Shown: positions 7,652-16,728, counted from the stretch's first letter. The stretch: DNA of 33,290 nucleotides from a bacterium (GCA_030426945.1 JAUHXL010000024.1:1-33290), one strand, 5' to 3'. Translations and numbers: made by a program. The notes: generated by a model from the sequence alone, not told the origin.

Positions 7652-9646
7652 ATGCGAAGTGTGCGCGCACTGGGCTGTGTCGCGGCGGCCGCCGCGCTGT
7701 GGACGATCGCGGCGCCGAGCGCCGCGCGGGCGCAGGGCCGGCAGCTGGGCCCGAACCCCACGCTGGAGTGGGAGGGGCCGATCGACTACCTGGCGACAGG
7801 CGGGACGCTGCTGGATTGTCAGCCGGCGGCCCAGTGCCTAGTGGGCGAGAACTGCTCGGCCCGTCAGTCCGCAACTATTGACGTCGCCGGGTTCCCGGAG
7901 ATCCCCGACCTCAGAATCGTTCACGCTCGGCTGAACTGGGTCGCATCTGTCCCCTCCGCATCGGAGCCGGATCTATCGGTAACGCTAGCGCCGCCGGGCG
8001 GCGAGCCCTTCGTGGCCGAGCTCGACAACGCGCTTTCCGAGCAGTTCGTCGATGGGCTTGTCGCGAACGAGTGCGCGGGCCTGGCCGCGTTCTGTCCCGC
8101 CATCCAGAACTGCGACCTCCTGTTCTACTCTGCCCACGCCGACGTCACCCAGATGCTGCAGGCCCATGTCGACGGCGGGGGTGTCCTGAATGGTGACTGG
8201 ACCATTGGCGACGTCCAGATGTCGGGTGCCAATGATGGCGATCCCGGTACCGCTGTTGCTGTCGTCGCCAGCCTTGCCATTGGGGGCTGGTCGCTGATCG
8301 TCGTCTACGAATCGGAGACTCTGCCGCTACGTCGCGTCTATTACTACCAGGGGATGGAGCTCAACTCGGGCTTCAACCGGCGTCTTCGGCCGACGGGGTT
8401 CCGGGCGCCCCCAGATGCGAGCGTTGATGTGACGCTCATGGTCCTCGAAGGCGACGAGGGCATCATGGGCGACAGCTTGAGCGTAAACGGCGAACTCGTC
8501 ACGGACGCCTGCAATCCCGTCCGCAATGTTTTCAACAGCACCGTCAACAGCGGCCGCGGCGGCGGCTGCGTAAGGGGGCAGCACGCGATCGATATCGACA
8601 GCTTCCACCTCGAGGGCACCGTAGAAGCAGGAAGCGAGTCTGCTGAGCTAGAACTGATCATCCCCGGCGGCCTCCCAGGCCTCGGTGGAGGCGAGCAGCT
8701 CCTGACCAACTGGCTGGTTCTCGCTTTTGACCACCGGCCCGCGAGCTTCGACAGCGTGAAGCCGGAGAAGGCTGCGCTGCCGCCATCAGGCACGACTGTG
8801 CAGGCCGGCGACGAGATCACCTACGTGATTACCGTACGGAACACGGGCGGCGACTTCGCCAGCAATGTCCGCGTCACCGATCAGGTGCCCGAAGGCACGA
8901 CGTACATCCCGAACACGTTCAGCGTTGACCGCCGACCGGTCGCCGACCTGCCCGACGGGTCGCTTCCGCTCACTCGCGGCTTCAACCTGGCCGACCTGCC
9001 CGAGATCGACCTGATCGCGCCCAACGAAGCGCACGTGCTGCAGTTTCAGGTGCGCGTCAACCAGAACGTGGACGACGAGTTCATCATCCGCAACGCCGCG
9101 ATCATCGAGGCGGACGACATCCCGCCCGCCCAGTCGGACCTGGTGGTGCACGCCGTCGGCCGCGAGCCCGATGGCGGCATCCCCGACATCGACGCCGCGC
9201 CCCTTCCACCGCCGCGCGACGCGGGCGCGTCCCCGCCGGTGCGTCTGGACATGGGGCCGACGGTCGACATGGGGCGGTGTCCCGTCGGTCAGGAGGTCTC
9301 GATCACGGGACGCTGCGTCCCGATCGAGTGTCCGGACGGAAGCGTGCTCGAGGGGTCAAGTTGCGTCGACCCGCCCGCGAACCCGTGCGGTCCGGGTACG
9401 CAGTTGGTGAACGGGCGATGCGAGGCGATCTGCGGCGAGGGACTGCGGTGGGACAACACGTGCCCAGGCGGTGGACAGTGTCGCTATGTGGGTGACCCAC
9501 CGTGCAGCGGAGGCGGTGATGAATCCAGTTCCGACGGTTGCGATTGCCGAGCGGCAACTGGCCCACACGAACTCGACCTCCTCTGGGCGGCTCTGCTCCT
9601 GACACTCGTTCTAGCGCGGCGCCAGTCCGTTCGTAGGGACGCGTGA
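7652..9646 (+). CDS. secreted DUF11-type surface protein with MYXO-CTERM-like C-terminal anchor, 664 aa
   Basis: The ATG at 7652 follows GGGGGTGG; a second in-frame ATG at 7637 is possible. The signal peptide (MRSVRALGCVAAAAALWTIA) probably ends at ARA-QG, about residue 27. Residues 30-370 form a large beta-rich ectodomain. At about 375-480 is a DUF11-like repeat (SGTTVQAGDEITYVITVRNT, VRVTDQVPEGTTYIPNTFSV), a beta-sandwich common in bacterial surface proteins. An Asp/Pro-rich linker and a short cysteine-rich part (CPVGQEVSITGRCVPIECPD, CGPGTQLVNGRCEAICGEG) follow. The end has SDGCDCRA, a hydrophobic helix LLWAALLLTLVLA and RRQSVRRD, the layout of the MYXO-CTERM sorting signal. After about base 7860 the GC content is lower than in neighbouring genes. 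Its last 36 bases overlap the convergent gene. Confidence 0.85.
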   Translation: MRSVRALGCVAAAAALWTIAAPSAARAQGRQLGPNPTLEWEGPIDYLATGGTLLDCQPAAQCLVGENCSARQSATIDVAGFPEIPDLRIVHARLNWVASVPSASEPDLSVTLAPPGGEPFVAELDNALSEQFVDGLVANECAGLAAFCPAIQNCDLLFYSAHADVTQMLQAHVDGGGVLNGDWTIGDVQMSGANDGDPGTAVAVVASLAIGGWSLIVVYESETLPLRRVYYYQGMELNSGFNRRLRPTGFRAPPDASVDVTLMVLEGDEGIMGDSLSVNGELVTDACNPVRNVFNSTVNSGRGGGCVRGQHAIDIDSFHLEGTVEAGSESAELELIIPGGLPGLGGGEQLLTNWLVLAFDHRPASFDSVKPEKAALPPSGTTVQAGDEITYVITVRNTGGDFASNVRVTDQVPEGTTYIPNTFSVDRRPVADLPDGSLPLTRGFNLADLPEIDLIAPNEAHVLQFQVRVNQNVDDEFIIRNAAIIEADDIPPAQSDLVVHAVGREPDGGIPDIDAAPLPPPRDAGASPPVRLDMGPTVDMGRCPVGQEVSITGRCVPIECPDGSVLEGSSCVDPPANPCGPGTQLVNGRCEAICGEGLRWDNTCPGGGQCRYVGDPPCSGGGDESSSDGCDCRAATGPHELDLLWAALLLTLVLARRQSVRRDA

Positions 9647-12600
9647 AACACGTTGTGCGCCCCAGACGATCGCCGAGTCTCTGCCCAGGGTGCCGCTCGG
9701 CGTTAACGTGCGGACGCGAGGTTCGTCGTCGCGGGGAGTCCACCGTGCGTCTGTGATCACGCGGGCGAATGTTCCAAACCACGACGACCTCTCCTGACAG
9801 GAGGCCTCGCAGTCTTCCTCACCCGCAAAGCACCACGTGCAATGGACACCCTCGTCTACCACCAGGGCACCCGGCACCGCGAGCACGGGTTGGACGTATC
9901 GTCGCTCGCGGCTGACCCATTCCATCGGGACCGGATCGACAGCGACGTAGTCAGCCAAGCGTTGAGGTGCTCCGACCGGTCCGTGCCCAACCCCAATACT
10001 GACGACAGAGTTCTGTGTTATTCGCCACTCCTGAGACGGGAGACCGTCTACACCGAGCAGGAGCAACTCGGGGTAGGCGGCGACGAAGATTGGGGGAGCC
10101 GGCGGGAGTGCGTGGCACGTACCCGGAATCAGGGAGAGGAGATTCCCAAGCGAGAAGCGGGCGTTTTCGTAGTCCAAGTCCGTGATGAAGCTCTCGGTGA
10201 CAGGCCTATCACCACAGTCCGCCTCGGGCCACTGGGGAGGGAGGTTCAAGGCTGTCGGAATGGGTGTACCATCAGCCATCTCTTTCTGAGCACCGAGGTA
10301 CGGACCACTCTTGTCCAACATCCAAGGCACCGCGACGACCTCGACCACTGCCGAACCCAGACCGACCCCGTCTAGCTCCACATCCACCCCGTGCGGATTC
10401 CGCACCCGGAGCCCGCCCACCAACACACCCAGCCCGCCCCCGCCCTCCCAGATCCGCCCGAAGCTCTCGTCCTCCAGCGAAATCTCGTCCAGCCGCACGT
10501 ACCCGTCCACGCGGTAGTCGTCCAGCCACTCGATCTCCAGCGCCGGCGGAATCACCGCCAGCTCCAGCCGAATCGAGTCCACGAACGTGTTCCCCGCGCG
10601 GTCGGTCACCCGCACCTCGATCTCTGGTCGCGTCCCTGGCCCGGGCGGGTTCCCGATCGGGTCGAAGCCCAGCCCCGCCGCGTCCAGCACGATGTCCGCC
10701 TCGCCGGTCCGGTTGGGATCCAGCATCAACTCCCGCCACGGCCCGAAGCGCCCGTGCAGCGCGGACCGCCACGCCAACCCGACCACCGGGCTCTCCACCA
10801 CGCCGCCCGGCACGCCCTTCACCCGCAGCACCGCCGGGTTCGCGTCGTCGGGGCCCCAACGCGTCTGCCACTTGCGCACCAGCGAGCCCTCGATCTCTTC
10901 ACGACCGCGCCGCGTGACCGGTTGGCCGTCCTGCCGGCGGCCGCGGTGGTCGAAGTTCAGCTCGTCCACGTGGCTCAGCGTCAGCCAATCCAAGGACGGC
11001 GGAGAGCGATCCGCCCGCACGTAGGGCTCGTAGCGCAGGCGGTTGCCCAGGTCGTCTTCGACGTGCAGCACCAGCCGATAGCGACGCTCCTCGGGGCACG
11101 AGAGGCTCAAGTGCGTGTCGTCGATCACGCGCAAACCGTCGGGGAACGGCTCGGGCTCGCCGCCGTAGTCGAACACGCTCCAGGTCTGCTCGACGATCCG
11201 CCACGGCCCGGCGTCCTCGATCTCGAAGCGCGCCTCGAACTGGGCGAGCTGGGTGTACCACGCGAACTCGAAGGTCGTGTCGACCCCTTCGCTGGCCGCG
11301 ACGCTCAGGGTGGGCGGCGTCGTGTCCTTCACCACCACCACCGTCTGCGCACGCTGGTTGCCCAGCGCGTCGTCGGCGCGCACGGCGAAGGGAAGCGGAC
11401 CATCGGGCAGCTCGCCTGGCTCGACCAGGGCGACCCATCGCACCTCGGCGGGCGTCGTCGACAGGTCGAACGTGCGCTCTACCGTCACCGCCAGGCCCTC
11501 GGGCGATTCGACGCGTGCGTCCACGATGCCCGCCGCGTCCCGCAGCGTGAGCGTCAGCCGCGCCGCGCCGTTGGTGCGCAGGCCCGCCGTCGCCCCCTCG
11601 CCCACCGGCTCGAGCGTCGCTTCGACGCTGGGGCCGTCCACGTCGAAGGGCGTGGGCGCGTGGGCCGGATCGAACAGCGCGCCGGTGTCGTTCGCGATGG
11701 CGCGCAGCGACTCGGTCAGCTGCGGTCGGGACAGCCCGCTCGGGTTCGCCGGATCGGCCAACCACCGTGCGCAGGACGCCGCGAGGTCGGCGCGAAAGGG
11801 GTCCTCCAACGTCAGCGCTCGGCCCTCGTGCTCGAGGGGCAGCGCCTCGTTGCCCGCCGCGCCGTCGATCTCACCGTCGGCCGCCAGATCGGCGCGGTAC
11901 CAGGCCACCAGATCCAGCGCGGTGAAGGTCTCGGGCGCGTCGGGCGCCAGCGTCTCGGCCGCGTCCAGCGCCTGCCGGGCCAGGCACCCCAACGCGAACA
12001 GGTAGCGATGGGCGTCGCCGGGCGCCACGGTCGGTGCGTTCGCGTCGGCGGGCCGGAGCGTTCGCAGCGATTCACCCGACGGCAGCGCGAAGTGCGCCGC
12101 CAGCAGCGCCGCGGCGTCGTCGTGGTTGTCGAGCAGCGGCGCCCCCCGAGCCAGCGCCCGCGCCCAGGCGAGGTCGGTGAGCGGCGTCACGATCACCGGG
12201 ACGCTGGGCTGAGCGGGGTCGAAGTGAGGCACGAGCGCCGAGAGCGATTGCTCGGCGTCCCACGGCAGCGTCGTCCAGCGCGCCTCGTCCGCGTAACCGG
12301 AGGTGCCGTCCGGATGCGTCGGATCGCCCTGCGCCCGCACCAGCAAAGGCCCGCGCCACCCCTCGACAGCGAACTCGAAGTCACCCGTCCCGCCCGTGCG
12401 CCCGCTGCCGACCAGGACGGTCGAGCCATCCGATCGTACGCCATACGCGCTCACCCTGAGCCACGACGCCGGCCCCTTCACCACGGCGCCCTCGATCACA
12501 CCCGGGGGCACGTTGGCGAGGGGGAAGCCGATCCGCTGCTCGGTCACCAGCCCCGCGCGGTTCTCGGCGCGCGCCAGCAGCTCCAAACGCGGCCCACCCA

Positions 12601-13705
12601 ACGCGGCCGTGTCCAGTCGAACACGCGCGACGCTCGGTTGGTCGTCGAGGTCGGGTAGCCCTTCGCTGGCGTCTCCGGACAGGGACAGCGTCAGGCTGGC
12701 GATGCCGGACTCGGGATCGTCGGCGCGCACGGTGATCTCCACGGCGCCCATCAGCGACGACTCGGCCGCGGGCTGTACGTCGCTGATGACCGGGACCGTG
12801 GTGTCGGTGGGTTGACCGCCGACGCAGGCGCCGAACATGGGCGCCGCGCTGCACGACAGCGACGCGAGCAAGTCGGCCACCTCGCGATCGGGCACGTCGG
12901 CCCAGCGCGCGGTCGCCAACACACGGCGCACGGCGGCGGCGTAGCTCGAGCGCAGCGTCGCCTCGCTCAGATCGTAGCGACCGGGCCCAGCCTCCAGCGA
13001 CAACGCGCCGTCGGCGCCCCGCCCGTCGAAGAACGCTGCCGGGGCCCCGCCTTCGGCGTCCTCGACCAGCGCCTGCAGCAGCTCGGGCGCCGAGATGACG
13101 CCGTGCGGCGGCACACCTGCCTGGTCCGCTGCGCCGGCGGCGAGCTCGACGAAGCCCTCCAGCAGCAGGGCGTGCCGCCGGCCGAGCGGCACACCGTCGG
13201 GCTCGGCGTCGAAGGGCGTGCTCACGGGGTCGAGCGTCAGCCATCGCGCGAAGTCGTCGACCACGGCCAGGGGGGCGGGATCCGGCGCGCCGCCGGCGCG
13301 CGCGTCCGCGACCTCGACAAGGAGGGTCGTCAGCGCTGTCACGTGCGCTCGACGACGCTGGGGAACATCGACGTCCGGCACCGGAGAACGCAGCACCACG
13401 CCATCGGGGTAGGTACCCTGTGCACCGTCCGCGGTCGTCCAGGGCAGCCCCGAGACGTCGACCTCGAGCTGCATGTCGCCCAGGACACCGAGCCCGCCCA
13501 GCCGATAGCGGCCGTCCGCGTCCGTCGTCGCGCTGGCCTCGACCAGCCGAGTCCCGGTCAACCGTCGCAGCTTGACGGTCGCGCCCGCGACGGGACCGTT
13601 CAGGTAGACGACCCCGTCGATCTCGGCCGTCAGTCGTTTCTCGTCATCGCCGCCGCAGCCCACCATCCACGACAACGCCGTGGCCAGCAGCAGTGCCCGC
13701 TTCAT
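9611..13705 (-). CDS. large lipoprotein with carboxypeptidase-regulatory-like and Ig-like domains, 1364 aa
   Basis: The start at 13705 gives MKRALLLATALSWMVGCGGD, a lipoprotein signal with Cys17. Residues about 25-100 look like a carboxypeptidase-regulatory beta-sandwich (GVVYLNGPVAGATVKLRRLT, ATTDADGRYRLGGLG), and a similar module sits at about 420-480 (IEGAVVKGPASWLRVSAYGV). Between and after them are mostly helical regions, then Ig-like stretches (PVISDVQPAAESSLMGAVEI; VVKDTTPPTLSVAASEG; VRVTDRAGNTFVDSIRLELA). The C-terminus has a cysteine cluster CTWCFAGEEDCEASC. It is probably anchored in the outer membrane or on the surface; I cannot name a binding partner. The 3' part (about 9611-10375) is noticeably less GC-rich than the rest. 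The stop lies inside the convergent gene. Confidence 0.85.
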   Translation of the reverse strand: MKRALLLATALSWMVGCGGDDEKRLTAEIDGVVYLNGPVAGATVKLRRLTGTRLVEASATTDADGRYRLGGLGVLGDMQLEVDVSGLPWTTADGAQGTYPDGVVLRSPVPDVDVPQRRRAHVTALTTLLVEVADARAGGAPDPAPLAVVDDFARWLTLDPVSTPFDAEPDGVPLGRRHALLLEGFVELAAGAADQAGVPPHGVISAPELLQALVEDAEGGAPAAFFDGRGADGALSLEAGPGRYDLSEATLRSSYAAAVRRVLATARWADVPDREVADLLASLSCSAAPMFGACVGGQPTDTTVPVISDVQPAAESSLMGAVEITVRADDPESGIASLTLSLSGDASEGLPDLDDQPSVARVRLDTAALGGPRLELLARAENRAGLVTEQRIGFPLANVPPGVIEGAVVKGPASWLRVSAYGVRSDGSTVLVGSGRTGGTGDFEFAVEGWRGPLLVRAQGDPTHPDGTSGYADEARWTTLPWDAEQSLSALVPHFDPAQPSVPVIVTPLTDLAWARALARGAPLLDNHDDAAALLAAHFALPSGESLRTLRPADANAPTVAPGDAHRYLFALGCLARQALDAAETLAPDAPETFTALDLVAWYRADLAADGEIDGAAGNEALPLEHEGRALTLEDPFRADLAASCARWLADPANPSGLSRPQLTESLRAIANDTGALFDPAHAPTPFDVDGPSVEATLEPVGEGATAGLRTNGAARLTLTLRDAAGIVDARVESPEGLAVTVERTFDLSTTPAEVRWVALVEPGELPDGPLPFAVRADDALGNQRAQTVVVVKDTTPPTLSVAASEGVDTTFEFAWYTQLAQFEARFEIEDAGPWRIVEQTWSVFDYGGEPEPFPDGLRVIDDTHLSLSCPEERRYRLVLHVEDDLGNRLRYEPYVRADRSPPSLDWLTLSHVDELNFDHRGRRQDGQPVTRRGREEIEGSLVRKWQTRWGPDDANPAVLRVKGVPGGVVESPVVGLAWRSALHGRFGPWRELMLDPNRTGEADIVLDAAGLGFDPIGNPPGPGTRPEIEVRVTDRAGNTFVDSIRLELAVIPPALEIEWLDDYRVDGYVRLDEISLEDESFGRIWEGGGGLGVLVGGLRVRNPHGVDVELDGVGLGSAVVEVVAVPWMLDKSGPYLGAQKEMADGTPIPTALNLPPQWPEADCGDRPVTESFITDLDYENARFSLGNLLSLIPGTCHALPPAPPIFVAAYPELLLLGVDGLPSQEWRITQNSVVSIGVGHGPVGAPQRLADYVAVDPVPMEWVSRERRYVQPVLAVPGALVVDEGVHCTWCFAGEEDCEASCQERSSWFGTFARVITDARWTPRDDEPRVRTLTPSGTLGRDSAIVWGAQRVSRVPTNGLAPR

Positions 13706-13806
13706 CGCTCCCGTCCCCCACCGTCCACCCAGGGTGGGACGCCCGTCGCCCCGCCCTCTCTTAGCCCACAACGGCCCCTCATGGCGACCCCTTGAGGGCG
13801 GGGTGA

Positions 13807-13826
13807 GCCTGCGCGGCGGAGCAGGC
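13807..13826 (-). terminator. weak hairpin after the gene at 13831-14400
   Basis: GCCTGC / eight-base loop / GCAGGC, starting five bases past the minus-strand stop. No U-tract. Confidence 0.3.
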
Positions 13827-13830
13827 CCCA

Positions 13831-14400
13831 TCAGCCAGGCGCACGCCGATACGTCAACCACACCACCCCGCTCTCGAACCGCCGCACGTCGCCCAGCACC
13901 AACGCCCGCGCGCCGAACGCCCCGTCCACCATCGGCAGCCCCGCGCCGGCCAGCACCGGGTTCACCTTCACCACCACCTCGTCGATGGCGTCGGCCAGCG
14001 CGCCCGCGAGCGCGCCGCCGCCGCACAGCCAGATGTCGCGCGTCGCGCGCTGCTTCAGCTCGCGGACCACGGCGACGGGATCCTCGGCGGTGATGCGCAC
14101 CGGCGCCGCGGCCGGATCGAGCGTGCGCGAGAACACGACCGTGTCGAGCGGCCGATACGGATCAGTGATGCCCTCCCGCAGCCCCACGGCATAGGTGTGG
14201 CGCCCCATCACCACGCTGCCGAAGCGCCGCGGCGCCGCGTCGATGCCCAGCGCCTGCCGCGCATGCGCCGGGATGGTCTCGGGCAGCGCCTCGACCTGCG
14301 CGCCCAGGTGATCGCCCTGGGGGAAGAAGTCGAACCCGCCGTCCGGCGCCGCGATGCGGCCGTCGACGGTGGTGGCGACGAAGTAGACGAGATCGGGCAT
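13831..14400 (-). CDS. dihydrofolate reductase-like protein (RibD C-terminal family)
   Basis: 189 residues. Family members share the fold of dihydrofolate reductase and the reductase half of RibD, and use NADPH, but most small stand-alone copies have no proven substrate. Visible signs are the opening strand LVYFVATTVDGRIAAPDGGF, the VVMGRHTYAVG motif around the cofactor loop, RDIWLCGGGALAGALADAID (the Gly-rich nucleotide-binding segment) and VNPVLAGAGLPMVDG. Start at 14400 is preceded by GGAGG. It lies upstream of, and reads in the same direction as, the large lipoprotein gene, with 125 bases between. A second, more distant member of the family is at 24207-24863. Confidence 0.88.
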   Translation of the reverse strand: MPDLVYFVATTVDGRIAAPDGGFDFFPQGDHLGAQVEALPETIPAHARQALGIDAAPRRFGSVVMGRHTYAVGLREGITDPYRPLDTVVFSRTLDPAAAPVRITAEDPVAVVRELKQRATRDIWLCGGGALAGALADAIDEVVVKVNPVLAGAGLPMVDGAFGARALVLGDVRRFESGVVWLTYRRAPG

Positions 14401-14591
14401 GGGTGGGCCTCCGGGGGTCGGCTGGGATGCGGGGTGAAGGTATGGGAGGAACGGGCGTGCGGCAAGGGGCGGGCTCGAGACCCTCGGCCGCGTCGACCTG
14501 CCCCACGGCTCGCCGCCAGCGACCGCCGACGGTCACGCGCCAGCTCGGAGAACGACAGCCGCGCCGCGACATGGACGGGCGGCGCGCCCGA

Positions 14592-14620
14592 TGGACAGCG
14601 GCCAGCGCGCTCGCTAGGCT
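14592..14620 (+). promoter_or_regulatory. candidate promoter for the winged-helix regulator gene
   Basis: TGGACA (14592-14597), a 17-base spacer and TAGGCT (14615-14620). Transcription would start at about 14627, immediately before the palindrome at 14628. Confidence 0.45.
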
Positions 14621-14627
14621 GACCACG

Positions 14628-14649
14628 TTTCCAATTTCGAAATCAGAAA
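14628..14649 (+). promoter_or_regulatory. 22-base palindrome overlapping the start codon; candidate operator
   Basis: Left arm TTTCCAATTTC and right arm GAAATCAGAAA pair at 9 of 11 positions, with the perfect core ATTTCGAAAT. It is the most AT-rich spot in the area and its last A is the first base of the ATG. No ribosome site is present, so the mRNA would be almost leaderless. A likely binding site for the protein encoded just downstream. Confidence 0.55.
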
Positions 14650-15179
14650 TGCGCGCCGCCCATCAACCCACCCTACGCCCTCAGGATGTCGTCGTCGCGC
14701 TCGCCCTTCATCTGCACGACGGCGCCGACTGGACCTACGCCAGCATCGCCCAGGCGTTGGCGCTGTCAGCGGGTGAGGTTCACAAGGCGACGCGGCGACT
14801 CGCGGACGCGCGACTGTTCAGCCCGGCGCGGCGAGCGGTCGCCAAGGGGCCGCTCGCCGAGTTCGTCGAGCACGGCGTCCGCTTCGCCTTCCCGGCCGTG
14901 CGCCTCGGCCGCGCGGTCGGCCTGCCCTCCGCCCACAGCGCGCCCGTCCTGCGGGCGGTGCTGCGCGCGCCGGACGCCGACCCCTGCGTCTGGCCCGACG
15001 TCGACGGAGCTGTGGAAGGCCAGGGGTTGGTGCCGCTCTATCCCGGCGTGGTGGCGGCCGCGCGTCAGAACCCGCAGCTGTACGACCTTCTGGCGCTGAC
15101 CGATGCGCTGCGCATCGGCGGCGCACGCGAGCGCCGGGCGGCGGGCCAACTTCTGCGCCAGCGGCTCGAGGCTGGTTGA
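14649..15179 (+). CDS. small winged-helix DNA-binding protein, probable autoregulator
   Basis: 176 residues from the ATG at 14649. Residues 8-55 (RPQDVVVALALHLHDGADWT, then IAQALALSAGEVHKATRRLA) form a helix-turn-helix of winged type, with recognition helix at about 37-48. The middle, EFVEHGVRFAFPAVRLGRAV followed by PSAHSAPVL, and the C-terminal YDLLALTDALRIGGARERRA are characteristic of a family seen in many bacteria but without an established function. Relatives I recall are sometimes adjacent to a nucleotidyltransferase-like partner gene; none is visible here, so this copy appears solitary. The palindrome over its start codon suggests it controls its own transcription. It could equally regulate distant genes. 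Confidence 0.8.
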   Translation: MRAAHQPTLRPQDVVVALALHLHDGADWTYASIAQALALSAGEVHKATRRLADARLFSPARRAVAKGPLAEFVEHGVRFAFPAVRLGRAVGLPSAHSAPVLRAVLRAPDADPCVWPDVDGAVEGQGLVPLYPGVVAAARQNPQLYDLLALTDALRIGGARERRAAGQLLRQRLEAG

Positions 15180-15918
15180 GCCGGCACAGCCAGCGCGTCG
15201 TGGCGGCGCGGGACCGGGTGGGACGGCTCGGCGAGCCCTGTCACCGGTCCAGCGGGATGTGCCGAGATGGCCGGCAGCGCAAAGGTCCAGGCGCGCGGAG
15301 GTCACCCCAGCCACCGACTCGCGCCCACGCCCAGCGCGCCCCGCAGCCACACGCCCGGCGCGGCGCGCGGGGCGAGCACCTACCACCCCGGCTTCTCGGC
15401 GAGCGGGCAAGCCCCCGCCCTGGGGCGTCATGACCGGCCGGCGGCGTCGCCCGCTTCAGGAGCGGCTTTGCCCGCCCTCTTTTCAGAAAATGCGCGGCTG
15501 TCGGCGCCGTGGGGGAGTCGACGCGGACGTTCGCACCGTCGGCGGGCAATGGCGCGCCCTGGAAGACGAGCGCTGGCGGCGCCGCCGGCCGGTCGTGCGA
15601 GAACCGGGCGGCTGGGCTTGGCGGCGAGCCGCCGCGGCCCTCAACTGGCGCGGCGCCAGAAGACCTGTACGTCAGCGCAGCGCATCAGTCGTCCTGACTC
15701 CGGCGGGTCCAGGGCGGAGCCCGGCCGGTGGGAGCTCGAGGGAGGCACGGAGTGCCTTCCTCGAAGACTGGCGAGCCGCGGCGCCCCAGCCGCGAAGAAC
15801 GCGTCGGCGTCGCACGGCGCCGAGTAGTGCGGCGCGGCGCAGGTCTTCGTGCGCACCCTCATGGGCAAGGTCGGCGCCGGGAGCTCGCCGGACGGTCTCG
15901 AAGCCGGCACAGGGGACG
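15180..15918. other. gene-free stretch of about 740 bases
   Basis: No frame here resembles a protein: all are Arg/Ala/Pro/Gly-rich without conserved pattern. A perfect-pairing hairpin (one G-U pair) is at 15737-15763 and the 42-base element begins at 15919. It may be remnants of decayed genes, but I can identify none. Confidence 0.5.
15737..15763. repeat. 12-base-pair hairpin with triloop
   Basis: CGAGGGAGGCAC / GGA / GTGCCTTCCTCG pairs along all 12 positions, with one G-U wobble. It lies alone in a gene-free stretch, not next to a stop codon, and has no U-tract. Confidence 0.5.
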
Positions 15919-15960
15919 GGGCCCGGCTGAGAGCTGACAGCTGATGGCTGATAGCCGGTC
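15919..15960 (+). repeat. 42-base dispersed element (copy 2)
   Basis: Begins GGGCCCGGCTGAGAGCTGA and ends GGCTGATAGCCGGTC; four GCTGANA-type heptamers in a row. Near-identical to the reverse complement of 21258-21299. Confidence 0.75.
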
Positions 15961-16008
15961 ACGACAACCCCAGCGGCTCATGAGCGGACCCCTGCGCCCC
16001 CGCTCCCG

Positions 16009-16038
16009 TTGCCCCCATCTCCCACCCACCGCTACGGT
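16009..16038 (+). promoter_or_regulatory. candidate promoter for the lipoprotein pair
   Basis: TTGCCC (16009-16014), 18-base spacer and TACGGT (16033-16038) preceded by GC. The start codon is 71 bases further on. Confidence 0.45.
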
Positions 16039-16108
16039 GCAGACGCGCGGCGCTCGGCGCACGCGCAGAACCGGTGGCGCGGGCAACCGCCACGGAGGGC
16101 ACCCAGCG

Positions 16109-16723
16109 ATGATGTCTCGACGACTTCGAACGATCACCCCGCTCACCCTGGCCCTGCTGCTGCTCGGCTGCGGCGCCGACGACGGTGACGCCGCCGACGC
16201 GGCGGCGAGTCCTCAGCCCGACGCGGTCGCGGCCGACGCCGCGGCCGGCGGCGACGCCGGGACGCAGCAGTGCTGGCCCGAAGACTCGGCGGGCGGGTCG
16301 GACGGCTGCTTCCAGGCCGCGGCCATCGGCCTGCTGTGCCTACGCGACGACGGCTGGCGCGTGATGCTGCGGCTGGGCCACGGCATGGGCGGGTGCAGTT
16401 GGGACGTGCTGCCGGGCGTCTGGCACCTGTCGATTCCCCTGGCGCCGCCTCTCGCGAACACCTACGCCGTGCCGGCGGATCTGGCGCCGACGTTGATCTG
16501 GGAAGAGTCCGGCGAGACGGCGACGGCGACGGGTGGAACGCTCACCTTCGACGCAGTGCCCTCCGGGTTCGATGCGTTGGAGATGCCGCCCAACCCGGGG
16601 TGGGCGTCGGGCTCGATCGACATGACCTTCGACGACGGGACCCGCGTGGCGGGGCGGTTCGTGGCGGACGGTTGCGCGCAGGTGGCGGACTGCGAGGGCG
16701 GGCCGCCGGCACCCGAGCTGTGA
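16109..16723 (+). CDS. small lipoprotein, 204 aa, first of a related pair
   Basis: Start ATG at 16109 (a second ATG directly follows), preceded by GGAGGG nine bases upstream. The signal MMSRRLRTITPLTLALLLLGC has a clear lipobox with Cys21, then an Ala/Asp-rich tether (about 22-52) typical of surface lipoproteins. The body has two paired cysteines near WPEDSAGGSDGCF and GLLCLRD and ends in a beta-rich part with SGSIDMTFDDGTRVAGRFVA and CAQVADC. The same closing pattern (GSFDVTLRSGVRVAGPIA, SACAPENLC) is found in the next gene, so the two are diverged tandem duplicates. Function unknown; outer-membrane or periplasmic location expected. Confidence 0.75.
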   Translation: MMSRRLRTITPLTLALLLLGCGADDGDAADAAASPQPDAVAADAAAGGDAGTQQCWPEDSAGGSDGCFQAAAIGLLCLRDDGWRVMLRLGHGMGGCSWDVLPGVWHLSIPLAPPLANTYAVPADLAPTLIWEESGETATATGGTLTFDAVPSGFDALEMPPNPGWASGSIDMTFDDGTRVAGRFVADGCAQVADCEGGPPAPEL

Positions 16724-16728
16724 GTGTG

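Noticed and set aside
15737-15763. Terminator for the winged-helix regulator gene
   Set aside because: It is about 560 bases beyond the stop codon and has no U-tract; kept only as a hairpin.
15103-15930. Possible gene in the long gap after the winged-helix regulator
   Set aside because: Arg/Pro/Ala-rich composition in all frames, no ribosome site at a usable start, no recognisable domain.
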